The notes under the pieces are model-generated. The model searched no databases. It was not told the DNA's origin and worked only from the letters and a program-made list of their open reading frames with translations. A stretch of DNA of 5,392 bases from Spirochaetales bacterium. Its GTDB lineage: Bacteria; Spirochaetota; Spirochaetia; DTKZ01. The position numbers and the translations under genes were made by a program. Location of the stretch: NCBI GenBank assembly GCA_031266855.1, contig JAISAF010000096.1:1-5392 (forward strand), read 5' to 3'. Within the stretch, counting starts at the first letter, position 1; each line of letters begins with the position of its first letter. Below are positions 1-4,792 of the stretch, piece by piece.

Positions 1-75
1 CCAGCGGCTAACTCATGCCGTAAAAGCAGCCCCGCGCGGCCTGATTCCAGCAGTGGCAGCACATACCGTCACCCC

Positions 76-84
76 GCCCCGCAG
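76..84. repeat. Left copy of 9-bp target-site duplication
   Basis: GCCCCGCAG is repeated exactly at 344-352, and each copy directly abuts the outer end of an inverted repeat. The match extends three more bases (CAG) to the right in both copies. On the left those bases are the start of the terminal repeat, so the symmetric ends define the duplication as 9 bp. Confidence 0.68.
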
Positions 85-102
85 CAGGGCATCGGCGTTT
101 AC
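85..102 (+). repeat. Left terminal inverted repeat of the MITE-like element
   Basis: CAGGGCATCGGCGTTTAC is the reverse complement of 326-343 except for one C/T difference at the sixth base of the right arm. Confidence 0.75.
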
Positions 103-121
103 CGCCATTATGAAAAACAAA

Positions 122-136
122 TTGCGCGAAGCGCAA
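122..136. repeat. Short hairpin inside the element
   Basis: TTGCGC-GAA-GCGCAA is a perfect 6-bp stem with a 3-nt loop. It is the first of four perfect hairpins within the element. No T-run follows, so it is not a terminator. Confidence 0.5.
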
Positions 137-164
137 CAAGCCCGTGGGGTACAAGGGATTCCGG

Positions 165-180
165 GGGCGCGATAGCGCCC
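165..180. repeat. Short hairpin inside the element (GATA loop)
   Basis: GGGCGC-GATA-GCGCCC is a perfect 6-bp GC-rich stem closed by a GATA tetraloop. No U-run follows. Confidence 0.5.
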
Positions 181-237
181 ACGACAATCCATACCTATCG
201 GAAAGCGACCGTCTTCGGGCGCATTGCAGCGGAAATC

Positions 238-257
238 CTTTTGGCTCAAGCCAAAAG
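238..257. repeat. Hairpin inside the element (8-bp stem)
   Basis: CTTTTGGC-TCAA-GCCAAAAG is a perfect 8-bp stem with a 4-nt loop. The stem is followed by ATTG rather than a T-run. Confidence 0.55.
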
Positions 258-276
258 ATTGAAGCGGAAAGCCCGG

Positions 277-302
277 TTTTTTGCGGCTACGTCCGCAAAA
301 AA
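277..302. repeat. Hairpin inside the element (10-bp stem)
   Basis: TTTTTTGCGG and CCGCAAAAAA form a perfect 10-bp stem around a CTACGT loop. On either strand the T-run precedes and the A-run follows the GC core, the reverse of an intrinsic terminator, so a structural or transposition-related role is more likely than termination. Confidence 0.6.
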
Positions 303-325
303 TGCGCTATTATACAGGGAGAAAA

Positions 326-343
326 GTAAATGCCGATGCCCTG
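326..343 (-). repeat. Right terminal inverted repeat of the MITE-like element
   Basis: GTAAATGCCGATGCCCTG pairs with 85-102. The arm contains an ATG at 330 preceded by AGGGAG (316-321), so the element brings a potential translation start pointing toward the downstream gene. Confidence 0.75.
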
Positions 344-352
344 GCCCCGCAG
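344..352. repeat. Right copy of 9-bp target-site duplication
   Basis: Exact copy of GCCCCGCAG at 76-84. It lies immediately after the right inverted repeat and about 50 bp before the preferred ygiQ-family start codon, so the insertion is recent enough for the duplication to be intact. Confidence 0.68.
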
Positions 353-401
353 CAGCTGAGCTTTTCATTTTTGTTTTTTCGTGATACCCTTTTCAAATCC
401 T

Positions 402-2207
402 ATGAAAGAATTCCTGCCGGTATGCGAAGAGGATATGCGCCGCCGCGGCTGGCAGCAATGCGATTTTGTCTGCGTAACCGCGGACGCGTATGTTGATCAC
501 CCTTCCTTTGGAATCGCCATTATCTCAAGACTTCTGGAAGCCGAAGGCTATAAGGTCGGGCTTATTTCCCGGCCCGACTGGAAAAGCCCCGCCGGCTGGA
601 AACGCCTGGGCAGGCCGCGCCTTGCCTTTCTTATTACCGCCGGGAATATCGATTCAATGGTCTCAAACTATACGGTTGCCCGCAAGCCAAGGCGCGGGGA
701 TGTATACGCCCCCGGCGGAAAAAGCGGAGGAAGGCCGGACAGGGCCTGCATCGTTTATACCGCGCGGGCGCGCGAGGCATATAAAGGCGTACCCGTCATC
801 CTCGGCGGGCTGGAGGCTTCCCTGCGCCGCCTTTCCCATTACGATTTCTGGGACGACAGGGTGCGCCGGTCTGTGCTTCTTGACGCGAAAGCGGATATTC
901 TCGTATACGGCATGGGAGAATATCAGATCCTGGAAATAGCCAAAAGACTTTCCGCCTCCAGGCGCGGCGGGCAGGAAGCGGATTTGAGCGGTATCCCCGG
1001 AACCGTGTACGCGGCGCCCCGGCTTTCCAAAGACTGGAACGGAATTCTTTTACCGTCTTTTGAGGAAGTTTCCTCCAGCCCCGCGCGTTTCGCGGAAAGC
1101 TTTAAAATCCAGTACGCGAATACCGATCCGGTACGCGGCCTTCCCCTGGCCGAACCCTGCGCGGGGGGCAGCCGTTTCGTAATCCAGAACCCTCCCGCCC
1201 CGCCGCTTTCCCGCGGGGAATTCGACCGGGTGTATGAACTTCCCTATACCCGTACTTATCACCCCCTGTATGAGGCCGAAGGCGGTGTACCGGCAATCAG
1301 CGAAGTAAAGTTCAGTCTGACAAGCTGCCGGGGCTGTTTCGGTTCCTGTTCCTTCTGCGCGCTGAGCTTTCATCAGGGCCGCGTTGTTTCCAGCCGCAGC
1401 CGGGAATCCCTTCTGAGGGAGGCGCGGGAGATGAGCGCCGATCCCGCTTTTAAGGGCTATATTCACGATGTGGGCGGCCCCACCGCGAATTTCCGCGCCC
1501 CCGCCTGCGGGCGGCAGACCGTACAAGGCGCCTGTCCCGGCAGGGAATGCCTTTTCCCGAAACCCTGCAAAAACCTCCGCGTGGATCACTCTGATTACCT
1601 TGCTCTTCTGCGCGAACTGGGGGCTTTGCCCAAAGTCAAAAAGGTTTTTATCCGATCCGGCATCCGCTTTGATTATCTTATGGAAGACAGCGATGAAAGC
1701 TTTTTCCGCGAGCTGTGCGAACATCACATTTCCGGCCAGCTTAAAGTCGCGCCGGAGCATATTTCTCCAAAAGTCCTTGCCGCTATGGGAAAGCCGGAAC
1801 ACAGCGTATACCGGAAATTCGAGAAAAAGTACGCCGCCATGAATGCCCGCCTGGGGAAAAAGCAGTACCTTGTACCATATTTCATTTCCGGGCATCCCGG
1901 CTGCGACCTGGCCGCGGCAATCGAACTCGCTGAATATTTCCGCGACAGGCATTTTACCCCCCAGCAGGTTCAGGATTTTTATCCTACGCCGGGAACCCTC
2001 GCGGCCTGTATGTATTACACGGAAATTGATCCCAGGACGGGGAAGAAAATTTTCGTTCCCAAGTCCTACCGGGAAAAGGCCATGCAGCGGGCGCTGATGC
2101 AGTATAAAAATCCAAAAAACCGCGCCCTGGTCATTGAAGCCCTGCGGCAGGCGGGCAGAACCGCCCTTATCGGGTACGGCCCAAAATGCCTCATCCGGCC
2201 AAAATAG
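402..2207 (+). CDS. ygiQ: YgiQ-family radical SAM protein (UPF0313)
   Basis: Predicted cytoplasmic radical S-adenosylmethionine enzyme of the YgiQ family, whose reaction is not established. From ATG 402 it is 601 residues. An N-terminal Radical_SAM_N-type region carries DAYVDHPSFG (28-37) and GGLEASLRR (135-143). The [4Fe-4S] motif CFGSCSFC supplies C312, C316 and C319, followed by GGPTAN (358-363), YFISGHPG (493-500) and the FYPTP segment (526-530) that opens the DUF3362-like C-terminal part. It lacks the long basic tail and central insert of the 739-residue E. coli protein. The start is uncertain: ATG 402 gives MKEFLP, matching the usual short N-terminus, while GTG 381 would add seven residues; neither has a clear Shine-Dalgarno. 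The end is TAG at 2205-2207. A MITE-like element sits just upstream. The family call is very secure; the start is moderately so. Confidence 0.95.
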   Translation: MKEFLPVCEEDMRRRGWQQCDFVCVTADAYVDHPSFGIAIISRLLEAEGYKVGLISRPDWKSPAGWKRLGRPRLAFLITAGNIDSMVSNYTVARKPRRGDVYAPGGKSGGRPDRACIVYTARAREAYKGVPVILGGLEASLRRLSHYDFWDDRVRRSVLLDAKADILVYGMGEYQILEIAKRLSASRRGGQEADLSGIPGTVYAAPRLSKDWNGILLPSFEEVSSSPARFAESFKIQYANTDPVRGLPLAEPCAGGSRFVIQNPPAPPLSRGEFDRVYELPYTRTYHPLYEAEGGVPAISEVKFSLTSCRGCFGSCSFCALSFHQGRVVSSRSRESLLREAREMSADPAFKGYIHDVGGPTANFRAPACGRQTVQGACPGRECLFPKPCKNLRVDHSDYLALLRELGALPKVKKVFIRSGIRFDYLMEDSDESFFRELCEHHISGQLKVAPEHISPKVLAAMGKPEHSVYRKFEKKYAAMNARLGKKQYLVPYFISGHPGCDLAAAIELAEYFRDRHFTPQQVQDFYPTPGTLAACMYYTEIDPRTGKKIFVPKSYREKAMQRALMQYKNPKNRALVIEALRQAGRTALIGYGPKCLIRPK

Positions 2208-2477
2208 AGAGCGGCGCTGTGTACGCGGGATACCGCATGGGTTTTCCGGCCCGCCGCTTATCACATAAAAATTTTCGTTCCGTAAAATATTGTCCACTGC
2301 TATCCTTCTTAAAATTTTCTGGGAAAAAATGCCTGCCGGACTGGTTAATGAAAATAGCATGCATAGGGGTAGGCGAAGCCTGTTTTGTAGGGAAATAAGG
2401 CAACTCTCCCACATATTCAAAAAAAGTACAGGCTGATAAAAAATGAGAATTTTTACCGCAAAGTTGGAGAAGGATAC

Positions 2478-2651
2478 ATGAAAGCATTGATGTTTTTTTC
2501 GTGTCGTCGGGCTTGCTGTTTTTGGAAAAGCATGCTGCATATATATACAGGAAACACTTATGAGACGGAAATATTTTTCAATATATGGAATATCAAAGCG
2601 GCGGGTAGCCGCGTTACGCGCAAGCGTTATGTGCAACAGGATAGCACATAA
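2478..2651 (+). CDS. Possible small ORF, 57 codons, unknown
   Basis: ATG 2478 follows a good Shine-Dalgarno (GGAGAAGG, 2466-2473, four bases before the ATG) and runs to TAA at 2649-2651. The product begins MKALMFFSCRRACCFWKSML and ends in a basic, polar stretch. It is rich in Cys, Trp and aromatic residues, has no clear signal peptide and matches no family I know. The stop lies ten bases before the poly-C tract. It could be a leader peptide, a fragment of a decayed gene or chance. The ribosome binding site is the main argument for it; the unusual composition argues against it. Confidence 0.25.
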   Translation: MKALMFFSCRRACCFWKSMLHIYTGNTYETEIFFNIWNIKAAGSRVTRKRYVQQDST

Positions 2652-2655
2652 TGAC

Positions 2656-2686
2656 TTATTACCCCCCCCCCCCCCCCCCGTACAAT
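2656..2686 (+). promoter_or_regulatory. Candidate promoter with poly-C as spacer
   Basis: TACAAT (2681-2686) is a good -10 box. The poly-C occupies the spacer. Possible -35 boxes are TTATTA (2656-2661, spacing 19) or ATGACT (2651-2656, spacing 24), both weak matches to TTGACA. Loss of about two C would bring TTATTA to the optimal 17-bp spacing. The transcript would carry a leader of roughly 135 nt before the lipoprotein gene. The -10 is plausible; the -35 assignment is a guess. Confidence 0.45.
2662..2679 (+). repeat. Poly-C homopolymer tract, 18 C (putative phase-variation tract)
   Basis: Eighteen consecutive C lie 148 bp upstream of the lipoprotein ATG, one base before TACAAT. Tracts this long are prone to slipped-strand mispairing. 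Poly-G/C tracts in promoters tune surface-protein expression in Neisseria (porA, opc), and poly-G tracts occur upstream of tpr genes in Treponema pallidum. The length in this copy may be inexact because homopolymers are hard to sequence and vary within a population. Confidence 0.9.
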
Positions 2687-2812
2687 AGCCTTTTAATTTT
2701 CGCAATACTACAAAAAGACTTTCAACTTCCCCTTTTTTCCCCATAAACGGGGTGATTGCCGCGATCTGTTCATGTCATCCGGCGGTTATGAAATGGTAAA
2801 AAATAATTTCGC

Positions 2813-2820
2813 AAGGAGAT
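2813..2820 (+). promoter_or_regulatory. Ribosome binding site of the lipoprotein gene
   Basis: AAGGAGAT has its GGAG core nine bases before ATG 2828 and fixes that start codon. Confidence 0.8.
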
Positions 2821-2827
2821 ACTCAAA

Positions 2828-4555
2828 ATGATAAGACAGGGATTGAAAAAACTGATGTTCCCGGCCCTCTGTCTGCTGACGGCGCTGGGAATGATTTTTA
2901 CGGGATGCCGGAATCCCTGGGCCGGGGATGACGAAACTCCCCCTGTGGCAGTAACCGGGGTAGCCCTGAATAAAACCGCAACGGGTATTCTCGTGGGCGG
3001 CAGTGAAAGGCTGGACACGATAATTACCCCCGCCAATGCCACGAATCAGAATGTAAGCTGGTTAAGCAGTAATCCAGGCGTCGTCACGGTATCCTCCGGC
3101 GGAATGGTAAGGGCCGTATCCGCAGGCACAGCGACAATTACGGTAACAACCGTGGATGGCGGCTTTACGGAAAGTTGTACAGTAACGGTAAGTTCCATAC
3201 CCGTAGCGGTAAGCGGGGTAAGCCTGAATAAAACCGCCACAGCTATTCTCGTGGGTGGCAGTGAAACGCTGTTCGCGATAATTTCCCCTGCTGACGCTAC
3301 GGATCCAAGTGTAGGCTGGGAAAGCAATGCCCCAGGCGTCGCTACGGTATCCGGCGGGGTGGTAACCGCTGTATCCGTGGGCACGGCAACAATTACAGTA
3401 ACAACCGTGGACGGCGGATACACGGCAGACTGTACGGTAACGGTAAGTTCCACAGCCGTGGCGGTAAGCGGGGTAAGCCTTAATAAGACGACGCTTTCCC
3501 TTGCTGTGGGCGGCAGTGAAACCCTGACCGCAACGGTTTCCCCGGCTAACGCCACGAATCAGAATGTAAGCTGGTCAAGCAATACCCCAGGCGTCGCCAC
3601 GGTATCCGGCGGAACAGTAAACGCCGTATCCGCGGGTACGGCGGTAATTACGGTAACAACCGCCGAAGGCGCCAAAACGGCAACTTGCGCTGTTACCGTT
3701 ACTTTTGCTCCAAGCCAGCAGGATATCCATACCCTAAGCGGCGTAAGCGTCCCTTTCCGCTTTGTCCCCGCCGGGAGCTTCCGGCGGGACAGCGGGGGGG
3801 CGAATGTAGGCGTCATTACCACGGGTTACTGGATGGGAGAAACCGAAGTAACTCAGGAGCTGTTCCAGGCGGTGATGGGAACGAATCCAAGTTATTTTAT
3901 CAGCGGAGCAGATGGCGGTGAGACCCAGAACAGGCGGCCTGTGGAGAATATAAACTGGTACGCCGCCATAGCGTTCTGCAACAAACTGAGTCTTGCTAAC
4001 GGGAAAGAGCCGGTATACAGCGTAAGCGGGGTAAACTGGAATACTCTTACATATAACGACATACCGATAGGCAGCAATTCCGCCTGGGACGACGCCATAA
4101 TGAACACCGCGAAAAACGGCTACCGTTTGCCGACTATGATGGAGTGGATGTGGACGGCTATGGGAGCGGACATGGAAAATCCCGGCCAGCGAAATACGTC
4201 AGGGTACAGCAAAGCCTTTGCGGGCAGTAATGGGAGCAACAGCGTAGGTATAGGTAATTATGCCTGGTATGATGGTAATTCCGGCAACAAAACCCATGAA
4301 ACTGGCAAAAAGGCCGCCAATGAGCTGGGGCTTAGAGACATGACAGGGAACGTATGTGAATGGTGCTGGGACCGGTTCGGTAGTGTTCCGGCCGGGACGC
4401 TGACGGACTATACGGGGGCCGATTCGGGCACGTTCCGGCGTGCACGGGGCGGTAGGTGGAGCGATCTTGTGGCTTACTGCACTGTCGCCAATAGCGGGGA
4501 CAGCGAGTACCCTTCCTACAGGGGCAATCATGGGTTTCGTGTTGTGTGTCCCTGA
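2828..4555 (+). CDS. Surface lipoprotein with three BIG2 Ig-like repeats and a C-terminal FGE/C-type-lectin-like domain
   Basis: A 575-residue predicted exported lipoprotein. Residues 1-26 are a signal peptide with basic start and hydrophobic core, ending FTG before Cys27, acceptable for the relaxed spirochaetal lipobox. Three BIG2-type Ig-like repeats of about 85 residues follow (roughly 39-124, 125-209, 210-295), each with 'GVSLNKT', 'VGGSE', 'PGV.TVS' and 'GTA.ITVTT' blocks, likely a stalk. Residues 308-575 match the FGE-sulfatase family (VPFRFVPAGSF, GETEVTQ, RLPTMMEW, MTGNVCEW at 505-512, GFRVV near the end). The catalytic cysteine pair of true FGE is not kept: only C551 aligns, and D546 takes the other position, so it is probably a binding domain rather than an oxidase. 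Residues 543-568 resemble a diversified region. It has a good Shine-Dalgarno and a poly-C tract upstream. The ligand is unknown. Confidence 0.92.
   Translation: MIRQGLKKLMFPALCLLTALGMIFTGCRNPWAGDDETPPVAVTGVALNKTATGILVGGSERLDTIITPANATNQNVSWLSSNPGVVTVSSGGMVRAVSAGTATITVTTVDGGFTESCTVTVSSIPVAVSGVSLNKTATAILVGGSETLFAIISPADATDPSVGWESNAPGVATVSGGVVTAVSVGTATITVTTVDGGYTADCTVTVSSTAVAVSGVSLNKTTLSLAVGGSETLTATVSPANATNQNVSWSSNTPGVATVSGGTVNAVSAGTAVITVTTAEGAKTATCAVTVTFAPSQQDIHTLSGVSVPFRFVPAGSFRRDSGGANVGVITTGYWMGETEVTQELFQAVMGTNPSYFISGADGGETQNRRPVENINWYAAIAFCNKLSLANGKEPVYSVSGVNWNTLTYNDIPIGSNSAWDDAIMNTAKNGYRLPTMMEWMWTAMGADMENPGQRNTSGYSKAFAGSNGSNSVGIGNYAWYDGNSGNKTHETGKKAANELGLRDMTGNVCEWCWDRFGSVPAGTLTDYTGADSGTFRRARGGRWSDLVAYCTVANSGDSEYPSYRGNHGFRVVCP
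2942..3709 (+). repeat. Three tandem BIG2-coding repeats (about 255 bp each)
   Basis: The repeats start near 2942, 3200 and 3455, with a period of 85-86 codons. They are similar at DNA level: repeats 1 and 3 share an exact 25-base match (3038-3062 and 3551-3575), while repeats 1 and 2 share other blocks such as TCTCGTGGG and AACAACCGTGGA. This mosaic pattern could support recombination that changes stalk length. Confidence 0.85.
4436..4555 (+). other. Candidate variable region at the 3' end of the lipoprotein gene
   Basis: This encodes the last 39 or so residues. A conserved frame (GG.W....A.C.VAN......P..R...GFRVV) is interrupted by residues at the ligand-facing positions of the FGE-type C-type-lectin fold: S545, D546, L547, V548, Y550, S556-Y561, S563, Y564 and G566-H568. 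Most of these codons end in C or T, as expected if an AAY-rich template had been mutated at adenines. The T. denticola protein TvpA has this fold and is a known target of a diversity-generating retroelement. No template repeat or reverse transcriptase is in the window. Confidence 0.4.
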
Positions 4556-4561
4556 AGTTCC

Positions 4562-4585
4562 TGCCTGGTGCCCGTGGGGCGGCAG
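4562..4585. repeat. GC-rich inverted repeat just after the lipoprotein stop
   Basis: CTGCC (from 4561) and GGCAG (ending 4585) bracket an inner GCCC-GTG-GGGC stem-loop (4570-4580), starting about six bases after the TGA. There is no T-run, so it is not a classic terminator. Retroelement variable regions are often followed by a GC-rich hairpin, but the bulged stem here is a weak match. Confidence 0.35.
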
Positions 4586-4635
4586 CCGGTAGGTGATAAA
4601 GACGTGCACTTCGCTGCGCGTTTGGTAGCACATCA

Positions 4636-4657
4636 CGCAATTTTGTCCAAAATTGCG
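4636..4657. repeat. Perfect hairpin in the palindrome-rich spacer
   Basis: CGCAATTTT-GTCC-AAAATTGCG is a perfect 9-bp stem with a 4-nt loop. It shares the GCAATT core with the neighbouring palindromes. No U-run follows. Confidence 0.7.
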
Positions 4658-4660
4658 ACC

Positions 4661-4707
4661 GCCTGGTTAGAGCTACAGAATTGCCTTCGGCAATTCTGCG
4701 CCCAGGC
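4661..4707. repeat. Two-tier palindrome: 6-bp outer stem around a perfect 10-bp hairpin
   Basis: GCCTGG (4661-4666) pairs with CCAGGC (4702-4707). Inside is CAGAATTGCC-TTC-GGCAATTCTG (4676-4698), a perfect 10-bp stem with a 3-nt loop. The nested organisation and repeated GCAATT core suggest an interspersed palindromic repeat or a structured RNA rather than chance. Confidence 0.65.
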
Positions 4708-4747
4708 AATTGCCGCGGCCTGGTTCTCAAGCTGCCACGGCATTGCC
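4705..4747. repeat. Imperfect inverted repeat overlapping the next promoter
   Basis: GGCAATTGCCGCGG (4705-4718) and CCACGGCATTGCC (4735-4747) are near-complementary, with one unpaired base and one mismatch. The right arm includes most of the -35 box of the downstream promoter, so structure or protein binding here could affect its use. Confidence 0.5.
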
Positions 4748-4771
4748 TGATATGGATTTTTATGCTATATT
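4743..4771 (+). promoter_or_regulatory. Sigma70-type promoter of the PD-(D/E)XK-like gene
   Basis: TTGCCT (4743-4748) is separated by 17 bp from TATATT (4766-4771), which is preceded by TG one base upstream (extended -10, TGC at 4763-4765). Transcription would begin near 4778, only a few bases before the GGAAGG Shine-Dalgarno at 4781-4786. Confidence 0.6.
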
Positions 4772-4792
4772 TTCCTTACAGGAAGGTGACTT

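Larger units (their letters stand above)
85..343. mobile_element. MITE-like non-autonomous insertion element (259 bp)
   Basis: The two ends are an 18-bp inverted repeat: CAGGGCATCGGCGTTTAC at 85-102 and GTAAATGCCGATGCCCTG at 326-343, with one mismatch. Each end abuts an exact copy of GCCCCGCAG, at 76-84 and 344-352, as expected for a 9-bp target-site duplication made by a transposase. The interior has no convincing gene and is filled with four short perfect hairpins. Size, symmetric ends and duplication fit a miniature inverted-repeat transposable element that would be moved by a transposase encoded elsewhere. I do not recognise the parent IS family. Short open frames at both ends (on opposite strands) read 'VNADAL' only because they cross the inverted repeat. 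Confidence 0.72.
2208..2827. other. Long intergenic region, largely non-coding
   Basis: This 620-bp stretch is more AT-rich than its neighbours and holds no gene I can recognise. AGCGGCG near 2211 and CGCCGCT near 2251 could pair, but no T-run follows, so I see no sound terminator for the ygiQ-family gene. Items that stand out are listed separately: a possible small ORF (2478-2651), an 18-C tract (2662-2679) with a TACAAT box, and a Shine-Dalgarno for the lipoprotein gene. A short CCCC-ATAAAC-GGGG inverted repeat lies at about 2739-2752. A large open frame antisense across much of the ygiQ-family gene enters this region but looks like a shadow. Confidence 0.6.

Noticed and set aside
13..249. 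A 78-codon minus-strand ORF in the first 250 bases
   Set aside because: It crosses the MITE-like element and its hairpins, has no visible ribosome binding site, and its product is Arg/Cys/Ala rich with no family. Its 'VNADAL' segment is simply the inverted repeat.
277..302. Hairpin as an intrinsic terminator
   Set aside because: The T-run precedes and the A-run follows the GC stem on both strands, which is the wrong order for an RNA terminator.
2348..2398. Short frame reading MKIACIGVGEACFVGK, loosely like the N-terminus of nucleotide-sugar dehydrogenases
   Set aside because: Only 16 codons with a stop immediately after, no ribosome binding site, and no continuation of the Rossmann motif in other frames.
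1050..2744. A 564-codon open frame on the minus strand, antisense to most of the ygiQ-family gene
   Set aside because: It overlaps a securely identified gene, its product is of low-complexity mixed character with no recognisable motif, and it reads through the complement of the poly-C tract as Gly repeats. It is best explained by codon bias of the sense gene.
2942..3822. Minus-strand ORFs opposite the Ig repeats
   Set aside because: They reproduce the repeat period as antisense and have no independent features.
140..4579. Shared 10-mer GCCCGTGGGG at 140-149 and 4570-4579
   Set aside because: Several 10-base matches are expected by chance in 5.4 kb, and the flanks do not align.
4199..4730. 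Overlapping minus-strand ORFs of 145 and 132 codons across the end of the lipoprotein gene
   Set aside because: Both are antisense to the FGE-like domain and the palindromic spacer and show no recognisable protein features.
4636..4747. CRISPR array from repeated palindromes
   Set aside because: The palindromes differ in sequence and size, there are no regularly spaced identical repeats, and no cas genes are present.
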